Origin: Piscibacillus sp052246295 | GTDB lineage: Bacteria > Bacillota > Bacilli > Bacillales > Alkalibacillaceae | Length of the DNA stretch: 53,386 nt | Direction: 5' to 3' (one strand) | Assembly: GCA_052246295.1 (NCBI GenBank) | Contig: JBQQCO010000022.1 | Part shown: positions 1-8,226 of the stretch, piece by piece | Position numbering within the stretch: position 1 is the stretch's first letter | Layout of the letters: each line of letters opens with the position of its first letter | Position numbers and translations under genes: made by a program | The notes under the pieces: generated by a model | Databases searched by the model: none | What the model was told of the DNA's origin: nothing | What the model saw: the letters and a program-made list of their open reading frames with translations, nothing else

Positions 1-128
1 AAAAGATGCAAAATGCCTGGAACGCATCACCTTGATACATTGTGAACATAAGGGTAAGCCGTATGCCTTAATAGGGCACGTACGGTTTGATAAGGGGGAA
101 GCTACGAAAGTAGTTTCCCTACTTTATT
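1..128 (+). mobile_element. Group IIC intron, 3' end (domains V and VI)
   Basis: This is the 3' terminal part of a group II intron whose body lies outside the window. Domain V is at 57-87: it opens with the catalytic AGC triad, pairs AGCCGTA with TACGGTT and GCC with GGC across a two-base bulge, and has the short distal hairpin expected of this RNA. Domain VI is at about 90-128: a GGGAAGCTAC/GTAGTTTCCC hairpin capped by GAAA, then CTAC with a candidate bulged branch-point A near 121. The end, CTACTTTATT, resembles the CTAYTCTATT 3' end of the O. iheyensis IIC intron. The first 55 bases may include the end of the intron-encoded reverse transcriptase or domain IV, but this could not be confirmed. 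The intron reads on the plus strand and abuts 129-221, where I see no gene or clear signal. Confidence 0.85.
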
Positions 129-221
129 AATATCTACCAATATCATTGAAGTTTCTCTGAATGCCTTGCATACCTGGCTCCCAATTAGCTGGTACACCTT
201 ATTCTAAGAGAGCTTGCATGA

Positions 222-1133
222 TTAATCTTGTTTTTTACGTCTCATTTTTAAAAGAACAAAACCACCAACAAGTAATAATGGAATAAGTACTGGTGACAAC
301 CCTACAATTAGTACTAGAATATTCGATGCAATGGTTAGTAAAAAGTTAATTGTATCCATAAATAGCTTTTGTGCTTTAGCAAACGTGTTGAGATCATCTT
401 TAGATTGAACATCAGGTACTTTCACATTGCGTTCTTCTATATTGATATGGACAGTCGAGTAAGAAACGTGGTTTTCAATGTAGTTCATCCGACCTTTGAT
501 TTTTTCAATTTCTTCTTGAACTTTAGAAAGGTCATCGGATATTTTAAGTAAGTCTTCCGTTTTTTCAGCACCTTCCATAAATTGCAGTAGTCGATCTTCT
601 ACAGCTTCTTTTGCTTTAAGCCTTGATTCTAAATCAACGTATTCTTCTGTGACATCTTGACTTTGTTGGTCACGGCTTACGATTTTAGTGTCTTCAGTTT
701 CTAAACCTGTCATAAATGAATCAAAATGTTCCTGTGGCACTCGTACGACCATATAACCAGACCGGAGTTCATCTTCGCCACGGGTATGTTCAGATGATTC
801 AACAATATAGCCGTTCATTTCGTTAAGCTGTTCTTTGACTCGTTCTGTCATATTATCAAAACTATTAACTCTTACATCTAAATGACCTGTGTAAATAACC
901 ATCTGCTGGGACTCACCTAGATTAGCATCATCATCTGTTGCGACTTCTTCATCTGCTGATTCTTCCGTTGATTGTTCGCGACTTTGACTGTTATTCGCTT
1001 GTGCAAATCCTTCTTTCTCTTCAGCCATCTCATAATCAGCTTGGTCTTCAGAACCTTCCGTGCCAGCGTCGTTACTACATGCGTATAACCCTATCAGTAA
1101 AAAAAGACTAAACAATACCACCCATTTTTTCAT
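222..1133 (-). CDS. DUF4349 domain lipoprotein
   Basis: A 303-residue exported lipoprotein. The N-terminus is a lipoprotein signal with lipobox LYAC and the lipidated Cys at residue 19. An acidic, disordered linker follows (about 20-75). The DUF4349 domain runs from about 77 to 290 and contains a coiled coil (about 165-225). A membrane helix lies at about 262-292 and the tail is basic (KMRRKKQD). The protein should therefore be held to the outer face of the membrane by a lipid at one end and a helix at the other. The start is the ATG preceded by a GGGGGG stretch in the complementary strand. It is a lone gene, divergent from the DedA-like gene. DUF4349 proteins have no established biochemical role, so no function is assigned. 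The family call is firm. Confidence 0.9.
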   Translation of the reverse strand: MKKWVVLFSLFLLIGLYACSNDAGTEGSEDQADYEMAEEKEGFAQANNSQSREQSTEESADEEVATDDDANLGESQQMVIYTGHLDVRVNSFDNMTERVKEQLNEMNGYIVESSEHTRGEDELRSGYMVVRVPQEHFDSFMTGLETEDTKIVSRDQQSQDVTEEYVDLESRLKAKEAVEDRLLQFMEGAEKTEDLLKISDDLSKVQEEIEKIKGRMNYIENHVSYSTVHINIEERNVKVPDVQSKDDLNTFAKAQKLFMDTINFLLTIASNILVLIVGLSPVLIPLLLVGGFVLLKMRRKKQD

Positions 1134-1260
1134 TAAAATTGCCCCCCTAGATCTATTTGATTATATAGTCGGTTCAAATGGTTTAAAGTTACAAATTGAT
1201 TAAATAAAGCTTAGTCAGGGAATATATTGAGATATAAACGTATTCAAAAGGAGTAACAAG

Positions 1261-1932
1261 ATGCACTTAAAAACGGTAATTAAAGGACTCATTATATTTG
1301 CATTCATTTTAATTTTATATGCTTTTCATCAAAGGTTATGGCATATATCTCCTGAGGATATTCGGACCTTTATATATATGGCAGGTTGGTTTGCGCCAGC
1401 GTTCTATTTATTATTGTTTATGCTAAGGCCATTAGTCTTATTTCCAGCATCCGTATTTTCCATTGTAGGAGGATTAGCTTTCGGAGCTTGGTGGGGGTCT
1501 CTTCTTGCCTTTACAGGTGCAACTGCCGGAGCTGTATTAGCCTTTTATGTTGCGCGTTTTGTAGGAGAGGATGCTTTTAAAAAATTAAAGAATGAAAAAG
1601 TTCTTGAATTGAAGCGAAATTTTGAGAAAAAGGGATTTTTCTACATTTTAATGTTGAGGTTTCTACCAATTGTTAATTTTGATTTAATCAGTTATGGTTG
1701 TGGTTTATCAAAAGTTAAGTTCAGACATTTTCTTAAAGCTACGATGATCGGAATTATTCCTGGTACCTTGATTTACAATTTCTTGGGTGCTAGTTTGGTA
1801 GTTGGAAATCGTTGGACAGTCACGTTTGTGATTATTGTTTATGTCATTTTAATCATCGCACCAATTATATGGAGAAAGAACATTATAAATAAAATTGAAC
1901 AAATGGATGAGAAAATGATGGAGGGATCGTAG
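1261..1932 (+). CDS. TVP38/TMEM64 (DedA superfamily, VTT domain) membrane protein
   Basis: A 223-residue polytopic inner-membrane protein with about six hydrophobic segments. The VTT/SNARE-associated core is visible as FPASVFSIVGGLAFGAWWG (about 60-80) followed by the conserved G-ATAGAVLAFYVARFVG segment and the LRFLPIVNFDLISYGCGLSK loop (about 138-157), which includes the family's R-x-x-P. Relatives (TVP38/TMEM64, DedA, YtxB-type) are implicated in phospholipid or undecaprenyl-phosphate scrambling and flipping. That role is inferred here only from the family. The ATG follows AAAGGAG with 7-base spacing. The stop codon directly precedes the ATG of the next gene, so the two are probably translationally coupled. 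Confidence 0.9.
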   Translation: MHLKTVIKGLIIFAFILILYAFHQRLWHISPEDIRTFIYMAGWFAPAFYLLLFMLRPLVLFPASVFSIVGGLAFGAWWGSLLAFTGATAGAVLAFYVARFVGEDAFKKLKNEKVLELKRNFEKKGFFYILMLRFLPIVNFDLISYGCGLSKVKFRHFLKATMIGIIPGTLIYNFLGASLVVGNRWTVTFVIIVYVILIIAPIIWRKNIINKIEQMDEKMMEGS

Positions 1933-3630
1933 ATGAAATTTTTACAACAAAAATTAAAACAAGTTGATGGTAAAAGCTATAAAGCTTACAAGAGTATTCA
2001 GGGTCAATATTATTTTTCAAACTTCAATTTACACATTGATTATGTACAAGGTGATCCGTTTGCTGCTCCTTCAAAAATTCGTCTGGTCATCCCAAAGAAG
2101 TATCAAACGATTGATTCCGAGTGGTTAGAAACAGAGCGACGTCAAACATATATAGAAGATCACATGGCTAGACGCGTTCAACGTGCAGTTTTCAAAGAGA
2201 ATACACTAGTGAAAGGTAGCGGGAAAAGCGGAATGATGGCAATCGATGGACCGGATCAGGCTATTCTAAAACGTTCTGCTGTACAGTTGACTGATGAAGC
2301 TGTAACGATTTGTATGTCGGTAGGACTTCCAGCAAATGGTCGTAGAATTAATGGGAAAGAAGCGGACAAGTTGTTTTTTAAAGCACTTCCGTCGATTTTG
2401 CAGCATTCCATTTTTGACTTAAAACAAACTGAACTGACTAGTGCCTTGCATTTAGCCGATCAGCATGATGCCATTCGTCAGAAGATGAAAGAAGAGGGCT
2501 GGATTGCGTTTATCGCAAACGGATCTGTTTTACCAAGAAAAAGTGGTATTAGCACGAAACCTTTAGAAGGCGCAGTTCCATTTCAGAGCCCGAACGAAAA
2601 TGAAGTTACGTTCAGTATCCCACATCGCGATGAACCTATTTCGGGGATGGCGATTCATAAGGGGATTACGTTAATTGTAGGTGGCGGATTCCATGGTAAA
2701 AGTACCTTATTAGAAGCACTTGAACTAGGAGTGTATGAACATATTGCAGGTGATGGACGTGAATATGTTCTGACAGATCCTCATTCGGTAAAAGTTCGCG
2801 CTGAGGATGGCCGGAGCATTAGTAAAGTAAATATCTCACCATTTATTAATAACCTACCGAACGGTTCTGAAACAAGTACATTTACAACAGAAAATGCGAG
2901 TGGTAGTACATCTCAAGCCGCAAATGTTATGGAGGCATTAGAAGCTGGTGCGTCTACGTTATTAATTGATGAAGATACGAGTGCGACAAATTTTATGATT
3001 CGTGATGAACGGATGCAGCAATTGGTGGCCAAGGATAAAGAACCAATTACGCCATTTGTTCAGAAAGTGAAACAATTGAGAGATGAATTAGACGTCTCAA
3101 CCGTTTTAGTGATGGGTGGTTCCGGAGACTACTTCGATATTGCTGACAACGTCATCATGATGGATCGTTATGTGCCAGTGAATGCCACGGACCGTGCTAG
3201 ACAAATCGCTGAGCAACATCCAGTCGAATGGCCGAACGCTTCAAGAAGTTTTGGAACATGGACAGACCGAACCGTCATTACTCAGTCTATTAAATCGAAG
3301 CTAGGCAAAAAAGCTAAAGTCCAAGCAAAAGGACGCCATACCGTTATGGTAGGACGCGATGCAATTGACCTATCATTAGTTGAACAAATTGTCGATGATT
3401 CCCAAACAAGAATGGTCGCAAATATGTTAAAATATATGGCGATGCACGCACCATTTAGAGAAAACTTGACCTTAACAGAGTGGCTTGATCATTTCGAAAA
3501 AGAGATTAAGGGAAAAGGCTTAAGTTTTACTCAAAAAGATCAAGAACAACATCCAGGCGATTTAGCAATGCCTCGCCGATTTGAGGTTGCCGCAGCAATT
3601 AATCGTTTGAGACAAATAAAAATAGATTAA
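1933..3630 (+). CDS. ABC-ATPase domain protein (PF09818-like)
   Basis: A 565-residue soluble P-loop protein of the 'predicted ATPase of the ABC class' family. Walker A is GGGFHGKST at residues 250-258. The Walker B-like strand LLIDED is at about 343-348. It is followed by a sensor-like stretch VLVMGGSGDYFDIAD and by a C-terminal domain rich in basic and acidic residues. There is no membrane domain, so it is not a transporter. The family is widespread but functionally uncharacterised; nucleic-acid or RNA-related roles have been suggested from context only. Its ATG is immediately after the stop of the DedA-like gene, and queG begins about 50 bp downstream. The upstream pair may share a transcript with the tRNA-modification genes that follow. 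Confidence 0.85.
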   Translation: MKFLQQKLKQVDGKSYKAYKSIQGQYYFSNFNLHIDYVQGDPFAAPSKIRLVIPKKYQTIDSEWLETERRQTYIEDHMARRVQRAVFKENTLVKGSGKSGMMAIDGPDQAILKRSAVQLTDEAVTICMSVGLPANGRRINGKEADKLFFKALPSILQHSIFDLKQTELTSALHLADQHDAIRQKMKEEGWIAFIANGSVLPRKSGISTKPLEGAVPFQSPNENEVTFSIPHRDEPISGMAIHKGITLIVGGGFHGKSTLLEALELGVYEHIAGDGREYVLTDPHSVKVRAEDGRSISKVNISPFINNLPNGSETSTFTTENASGSTSQAANVMEALEAGASTLLIDEDTSATNFMIRDERMQQLVAKDKEPITPFVQKVKQLRDELDVSTVLVMGGSGDYFDIADNVIMMDRYVPVNATDRARQIAEQHPVEWPNASRSFGTWTDRTVITQSIKSKLGKKAKVQAKGRHTVMVGRDAIDLSLVEQIVDDSQTRMVANMLKYMAMHAPFRENLTLTEWLDHFEKEIKGKGLSFTQKDQEQHPGDLAMPRRFEVAAAINRLRQIKID

Positions 3631-3682
3631 AATTTATGAAGGTGCACGTGAAAAAGTTTTAATAAAGAAAGGAGGGTCGTGC

Positions 3683-4822
3683 ATGAACATCGAAGAATTA
3701 AAAAAAGAACTAATCGAATATAGTCAGGAAATTGGCATTCAAAAAATTGGCTTCACGACGACAGATACATTCGATACGTTAAAGCAGCGTTTAATCGTTC
3801 AGCAGTCGTTGAAGTTCCAATCGGGTTTTGAAAAAGGTTCTATCGAGGAGCGCACGACCCCGACTCAGTTAATGCCTAAGGCGCAATCAATCATTTCCAT
3901 TGCGCTTGCTTATCCATCACGTATGAAAGATGCACCGAAAAGCCGAAAAGGTGAGCGCAGAGGTATTTTTGCTAGAGCATCTTGGGGAAAAGACTACCAT
4001 GATGTTTTAAGAGAGAAACTTAATTTACTAGGAGAATTTTTGCAAGAAAAGATGGATGGTGTCGCTTATAAAGCGATGGTAGACACTGGAGAACTGTCTG
4101 ACCGAGCTGTAGCGGAACGTGCTGGTGTTGGATTCGTCGGTAAAAACTGTAATCTGATTACAGAAGAATACGGTTCTTGGGTTTATCTTGGTGAGCTGAT
4201 TACGAACATTCCGTTTGAGCCAGACGAGCCTTTAGAAGAAGGATGCGGCGACTGTAACAAATGTGTTGATGCTTGTCCGACTGGTGCTATAGTTCAAGGT
4301 GGGCAGCTTAATGCCCAGCGTTGTGTCGCATATCAAACATTAACAAAAGGGTTTTTACCAGATGAGTTTCGTGAAAAACTAGGTAATCGTATATACGGCT
4401 GTGACACCTGCCAGATTGTCTGTCCGAAAAACAAAGGCGTTGATTATCACTTACACCCAGAAATGGAGCCAGATCCAGAATTGGCAAAGCCGAAGCTTAT
4501 TCCATTATTGAAAATTTCTAATCGCGAGTTTAAAGAAAAGTTTGGATACATGTCAGGATCATGGCGTGGCAAAAAACCGATCCAACGTAACGCGATTGTC
4601 GCGTTGGCTCATTATAAAGAGGAAACCGCGATCGAAACGTTGGAAGAGCTCATGCATAAAGACCCACGTCCAGTAATTCGTGGAACTGCAGCTTGGGCAA
4701 TTGGAAAAATTGGACGTCATGATGCTCGTGATATGATTGAAAAAGCGAAAGCCAAAGAACAGGATGAAGATGTGCTTTTTGAAATGGATAAAGGATTAGA
4801 ATTCTTAACTGAAAGGGTGTAG
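3683..4822 (+). CDS. queG: Epoxyqueuosine reductase QueG
   Basis: A 379-residue cytosolic iron-sulfur/cobalamin enzyme that carries out the last step of queuosine biosynthesis, reducing epoxyqueuosine to queuosine in the wobble position of GUN-anticodon tRNAs. Two [4Fe-4S] motifs are plain: C188-x2-C191-x2-C194-x3-C198-P, and C240-x2-C243-x3-C247-P. The DUF1730/cobalamin-binding region occupies the N-terminal half. The C-terminus (about 300-370) carries HEAT/PBS-lyase-type repeats (PVIRGTAAWAIGKIG), as in the Bacillus-type QueG. The start ATG follows AAAGGAGGG. It is followed 8 bp later by ogt, and probably forms a maintenance operon with it. Confidence 0.96.
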   Translation: MNIEELKKELIEYSQEIGIQKIGFTTTDTFDTLKQRLIVQQSLKFQSGFEKGSIEERTTPTQLMPKAQSIISIALAYPSRMKDAPKSRKGERRGIFARASWGKDYHDVLREKLNLLGEFLQEKMDGVAYKAMVDTGELSDRAVAERAGVGFVGKNCNLITEEYGSWVYLGELITNIPFEPDEPLEEGCGDCNKCVDACPTGAIVQGGQLNAQRCVAYQTLTKGFLPDEFREKLGNRIYGCDTCQIVCPKNKGVDYHLHPEMEPDPELAKPKLIPLLKISNREFKEKFGYMSGSWRGKKPIQRNAIVALAHYKEETAIETLEELMHKDPRPVIRGTAAWAIGKIGRHDARDMIEKAKAKEQDEDVLFEMDKGLEFLTERV

Positions 4823-4830
4823 GTGTAGTT

Positions 4831-5361
4831 ATGAGGCCTTTAACATTATCAAATTTTGATTCTCCAGTAGGCAATATTATTATCGGTGGACACAACAATA
4901 AGGTCTATTTTGTCAAGATAGGAACCTTTGAAGCTCGTGATGAGTGGTTAGAAAAATGGAGAAAGAAGAACCAAGTTGATGAGCCAAAATATCAAGAAGA
5001 CGCTTTTTCAAATGTAAAAGAAGAATTTCACCGATATTTTAAAGGTGACTTAAATAAGTTTACGTTTGAGTACGAATTATTAGGTACTGATTTCCAACAA
5101 CAAGTATGGCATGCTCTAATAGGGATTCCATACGGAGAGCAGTGGACTTATAAAAATATTGCAGAATCAATTGGGAATGTTAAGGCGATCAGAGCAGTTG
5201 GAGGAGCAATTAACAAAAATCCAATATCAATTGCTGTTCCGTGTCACAGAGTGATTGGAAGTGATGGTTCGTTGACAGGGTATGCTAGTGGACTAGATCA
5301 CAAGCGTTTTTTACTACATCTTGAAACAGATTCAAAACATTGGTTACACCAAACGAGTTAA
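4831..5361 (+). CDS. ogt: Methylated-DNA--[protein]-cysteine S-methyltransferase
   Basis: A 176-residue suicide DNA-repair protein that transfers the alkyl group from O6-alkylguanine (or O4-alkylthymine) to its own cysteine. The active-site PCHRVIG is present with Cys138. It is preceded by the helix-turn-helix DNA-binding stretch around IPYGEQWTYKNIA and the arginine finger in KAIRAVGGAI. The N-terminal ribonuclease-H-like domain is about 80 residues. Length is normal for the Ogt/AdaB type, and it lacks Ada's regulatory domain. The gene sits 8 bp after queG. Ogt is used as a symbol for the family; AdaB/DatI orthology is not resolved. Confidence 0.94.
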   Translation: MRPLTLSNFDSPVGNIIIGGHNNKVYFVKIGTFEARDEWLEKWRKKNQVDEPKYQEDAFSNVKEEFHRYFKGDLNKFTFEYELLGTDFQQQVWHALIGIPYGEQWTYKNIAESIGNVKAIRAVGGAINKNPISIAVPCHRVIGSDGSLTGYASGLDHKRFLLHLETDSKHWLHQTS

Positions 5362-5365
5362 GATA

Positions 5366-5374
5366 TGCTATAAT
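5366..5374 (+). promoter_or_regulatory. Extended -10 promoter for trmL
   Basis: TG at 5366-5367 precedes a perfect TATAAT at 5369-5374 by one base, giving a classic extended -10 for sigma-A. No good -35 is visible 17 bp upstream, which is tolerated by extended -10 promoters. It lies between ogt and trmL and would give trmL its own transcript. Confidence 0.6.
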
Positions 5375-5410
5375 ACATCTCGGTTAGAAACGAATTGAAG
5401 AGGTGTCAAC

Positions 5411-5884
5411 ATGGGAATACATGTCGTATTATATCAGCCAGAAATACCAGCTAATACCGGGAACATTGCAAGAACTGCTCTAGCAACAGATTCAACGTTG
5501 CATTTAATCCGTCCATTAGGATTTTCAACTGAGGATAAAATGTTACGCCGTGCAGGACTTGATTACTGGCATGATGTTAATATTATTTATCATGATTCAT
5601 TAGAGGAATTATATGAAAAATATCCAGAAGCAAGTTTCTATTATATAGAAAACTTCGGGACCAAATATTATACGGATTACGATTATAGTAATCCTGAGGA
5701 AGATATTTTCTTCGTGTTTGGTCGTGAAACTGACGGGATTCCAAAGTCAAAACTTGAAGGAAAAGAAGACCGTTGTCTAAGAATTCATATGACGGATAAG
5801 GTTAGATCCTTAAACCTGTCGAACACAGCAGCTATTATCGTGTATGAAGCATTAAGACAACAAGGATTTCCTAATTTAGATTAA
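5411..5884 (+). CDS. trmL: tRNA (cytidine(34)-2'-O)-methyltransferase TrmL
   Basis: A 157-residue SPOUT-class enzyme that 2'-O-methylates the wobble nucleotide of leucine tRNAs using S-adenosylmethionine. The sequence begins with the characteristic HVVLYQPEIPANTGNIARTA. It contains the FVFGRETDGIP motif and ends with the trefoil-knot motif IHMTDKVRSLNLSNTAAIIVYEALRQ, which has the R-S-L-N-L-S core. Length is typical. The start ATG has a GAAGAGGTG Shine-Dalgarno. A rho-independent terminator directly follows the stop. It continues the tRNA wobble-modification theme begun by queG. Confidence 0.96.
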   Translation: MGIHVVLYQPEIPANTGNIARTALATDSTLHLIRPLGFSTEDKMLRRAGLDYWHDVNIIYHDSLEELYEKYPEASFYYIENFGTKYYTDYDYSNPEEDIFFVFGRETDGIPKSKLEGKEDRCLRIHMTDKVRSLNLSNTAAIIVYEALRQQGFPNLD

Positions 5885-5885
5885 T

Positions 5886-5913
5886 GGTTACTCAACTTAT
5901 GAGTGACCTTTTT
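5886..5913 (+). terminator. Rho-independent terminator of trmL
   Basis: GGTTACTCA (5886-5894) pairs with TGAGTGACC (5900-5908) with one G-U pair, followed by a run of five T. It starts two bases after the trmL stop. The stretch from here to 6008 holds no gene or clear signal. Confidence 0.85.
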
Positions 5914-6008
5914 ATTGGAATTCTTTCTGGATTGGCACAAGGAAGGGTCGCTTTGGCGAATCATCTGACGCTTTTTCACGTAATAATGTTAGTAGGTTTT
6001 AAATAGAA

Positions 6009-6041
6009 AAAGGAGCTTGGATTCGTCCAAGCTCCTTTATT
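6009..6041 (-). terminator. Rho-independent terminator (strong, probably bidirectional)
   Basis: A perfect 12-bp stem, AAAGGAGCTTGG (6009-6020) with CCAAGCTCCTTT (6027-6038), and a 6-base loop. Read on the minus strand it is followed by TTTTTCTATTT, so it probably terminates the 31-aa gene encoded on that strand. On the plus strand the tail is ATTA, which is weaker. Confidence 0.8.
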
Positions 6042-6074
6042 AATAACATTTTTGTCTAAAATGTAGTCATGTCT

Positions 6075-6124
6075 AGCGCAAGACGCCCAACCACTGCGTG
6101 GTGAAACGGACGCTTGCGCTTTTC
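6075..6124. repeat. REP-like branched palindrome
   Basis: The outer arms AGCGCAAG (6075-6082) and CTTGCGCT (6113-6120) are perfect inverted repeats. An inner hairpin, ACCAC-TGC-GTGGT (6090-6102), lies between them, and a T-rich tail follows. The GC-rich palindrome stands out from its AT-rich surroundings. It has the look of a dispersed intergenic repeat, but no second copy is seen in this window. Confidence 0.5.
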
Positions 6125-6128
6125 TTAA

Positions 6129-6224
6129 TTACTTTTTAGGTTGTCCTGGTTTTGCATCGTAACCAGCTGTAAAGATCGAAATTAAGAATGTAATACAAAC
6201 TCCTAAAATAACTGCTAGTTTCAT
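6129..6224 (-). CDS. Small 31-aa membrane peptide, ends in YDAKPGQPKK
   Basis: A 31-codon gene. It has an AGGTGG ribosome binding site 6 bases before ATG, a single hydrophobic helix (residues about 3-20, MKLAVILGVCITFLISIFTA) and a short polar tail GYDAKPGQPKK. It has its own strong terminator on the same strand. The codon structure, Shine-Dalgarno and terminator make it a real gene. I recognise the tail style from small Bacillus membrane peptides but cannot name it. A small regulatory or structural membrane peptide is likely. It is divergent from the PrkA-like gene. Confidence 0.7.
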   Translation of the reverse strand: MKLAVILGVCITFLISIFTAGYDAKPGQPKK

Positions 6225-6368
6225 GAAGATCCACCTCTATTCAACATCATTACTTGTTATTATAACCAAAAAATTATTCAATGTGAACTATTGTCATAAT
6301 CTGTTCAAATAAAATTAAATCAAAGTCTCATATTGTGATGAATACATATTAGACAGGAGGTGTTCGCA

Positions 6369-8003
6369 ATGATTGAGCACAACTTGTCGCTAGATCAGTA
6401 TGTCGAATATATAAAAGAAGGTATCTTTCGCCCAAAGTCGGCTCATGAGTTATTATATGAAGCCGTTCAATATGCTATTAAAAATAATCAGGTACCAAAA
6501 GATGTGGATTCAAGACTAATCCAGAAAATAAATGCCTTATATTTATTACCCGCTAGTCAAGGTTATGATATTCAAAAGCGAATGCTAATTTTAGTCGGTC
6601 CACCTGGAAGTGGTAAGTCAAGTATCGTTCGTTTTATGAAAAAAGCGATAGAAAACTTTTCAAAAACAGAAGAAGGCGCCGTTTACAAAATCGGTGGCTG
6701 TCCAATGCAAGAGGACCCATTGTTAGCGCTGCCTGACGAAGAACGACAAAAGCTACCTGTTTATATATCTGGTAAGCTTTCTCCCTACAATTTATATCGT
6801 TTAAAACACGAATGGCAAGATTGGCGTGACATTCCTGTTGAACGATTTTTAATATCCGAAATAGACCGACAAGGCATAGGGACCTTCTTTCCAGCCGATT
6901 CATTCACACAGGATACATCAGATTTAATAGGTTCAATTGATTATGCTAATATTACCAAATATGGGTCACCGGCAGATCCACGTGCATATAGATATGATGG
7001 TGAGTTTCAAGCAGCTAATCGGGGGTTGTTAGAGCTTCAAGAAGTATTTAAAAGTGACCAGAAAATGTTGTATCCATTTTTATCATTGGCTGAAGAAAAG
7101 CAATATAAGATCTCTCGTCAGTCATTAATTTCAGCAGATGAGGTCGTCATCGGACATACAAATGAAGCCGAGCTACAACAAATGATAAAAAACGAGCAAT
7201 CTCCATTATTAAATCGTATGGTATTTATTAAAGTCGGTTATACATTATCAATTAAACAAGAAGTCAGCATCTACAAGCAAAAATTACAGAAAAAAGATCT
7301 TAAACGTTTAGGATTTAGAGCTCTTGAAACATTGGCAGCTGCTTTAATTTTAACGAGAATGAACAAACCAAAAGACGGCTTTACTAGGTTAGAAATGTTG
7401 GAGGAGTTTAATAGTGAAGGCCAACAAAAAGAATCAATGTCAGGACTTGACCCAAGGTATGCATTTCAAGTTTTATCGGTTATTTGTGCAAAAAACTTGA
7501 AACATATTTATGCAAATGATTTACTAGATGAATTGAAGAGGGTTATGGAACACGATTATCGGATTGCACAAGAACATAAGAAGTTATATTTATATCACAT
7601 TCAATTAGCAACTAAGTATTATGATTATGAATGGCTTAAACTCATTCGAACCATAATAGAGAAGACAGAGACTAATGAGTTAAATGATTTCATGCATTCT
7701 TACGAAGATGAGCAGCAATTGATACATAGAGCACTGGGAATCGATGATTTTAACCAGCTAGAATTACAGTCAACTATAAAGGATTTATCAATTAATATGA
7801 CTCAGATTACTTTTAATGATTTACCAAATGAAGGTAAGTACTTTGTTATCGATTGGTATATAGCGAGTAAACAAGAACGACTTGAACAATGGGTTAGCCA
7901 GTCACTTGTACCAACAATTCAAACTTTTGGTTACACAGTCAATAATCATTTGAAAAAGCATTTATTAAGAGTATTAGAGAATCATATCGCAAGTTATTTT
8001 TAA
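6369..8003 (+). CDS. PrkA-family AAA+ serine protein kinase paralog (short form)
   Basis: A 544-residue cytosolic protein related to PrkA/YeaG. Walker A is GPPGSGKSS at about 77-85. Family-specific stretches follow: GAVYKIGGCPMQEDPL, GKLSPYNLYRL, QGIGTFFPAD, DLIGSIDYANITKYGS, DPRAYRYDGEFQAANRGLLE and SLISADEVVIGHTNEAE. A later GLDPRYAFQVLS echoes GIDPRYVINRIS of PrkA. Canonical Bacillus PrkA is about 630 residues. This one is shorter and diverges at both ends, so it is a paralog rather than the sporulation PrkA itself. The ATG at 6369 is chosen because AGGAGG lies 8 bases upstream. PrkA proteins are reported kinases, or in some studies AAA proteases, and normally act with YhbH-type vWA and SpoVR partners. 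A short vWA protein lies just beyond the sucAB genes downstream. Confidence 0.88.
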   Translation: MIEHNLSLDQYVEYIKEGIFRPKSAHELLYEAVQYAIKNNQVPKDVDSRLIQKINALYLLPASQGYDIQKRMLILVGPPGSGKSSIVRFMKKAIENFSKTEEGAVYKIGGCPMQEDPLLALPDEERQKLPVYISGKLSPYNLYRLKHEWQDWRDIPVERFLISEIDRQGIGTFFPADSFTQDTSDLIGSIDYANITKYGSPADPRAYRYDGEFQAANRGLLELQEVFKSDQKMLYPFLSLAEEKQYKISRQSLISADEVVIGHTNEAELQQMIKNEQSPLLNRMVFIKVGYTLSIKQEVSIYKQKLQKKDLKRLGFRALETLAAALILTRMNKPKDGFTRLEMLEEFNSEGQQKESMSGLDPRYAFQVLSVICAKNLKHIYANDLLDELKRVMEHDYRIAQEHKKLYLYHIQLATKYYDYEWLKLIRTIIEKTETNELNDFMHSYEDEQQLIHRALGIDDFNQLELQSTIKDLSINMTQITFNDLPNEGKYFVIDWYIASKQERLEQWVSQSLVPTIQTFGYTVNNHLKKHLLRVLENHIASYF

Positions 8004-8226
8004 TTTTGTGCTTTAATCCGACAATTTTTGTTGTGTTTACCTTTTCTATTAGAAAATTTTCATATATACTAATTGTGATGATTATGATGTTTTTTAAGTT
8101 ATTTTTTTCAAGTTGTTTACGAATACTTTAAAAAGGGTAACGGCTTGATAGAAATGATTTGAGAAACTGTTAATAAAACAAGTAGCAAATGTTACTTATT
8201 TCGAAAACTGATGGGGGTAGTAAACA

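Noticed and set aside
129..221. Short imperfect inverted repeats (ACCTGGCT/AGCTGGT) next to the left intron end, considered as a terminator
   Set aside because: Stem is imperfect and lacks a T-run on either strand.
6345..6351. CATATTA before the PrkA-like gene, considered as a sigma-G -10
   Set aside because: No GHATR lies 18 bases upstream, and the implied start site would fall in the Shine-Dalgarno sequence.
8004..8226. Candidate promoter TTTTCT-17-TATACT before odhA
   Set aside because: The -35 is too poor to call with confidence, and several other AT-rich matches exist in the same gap.
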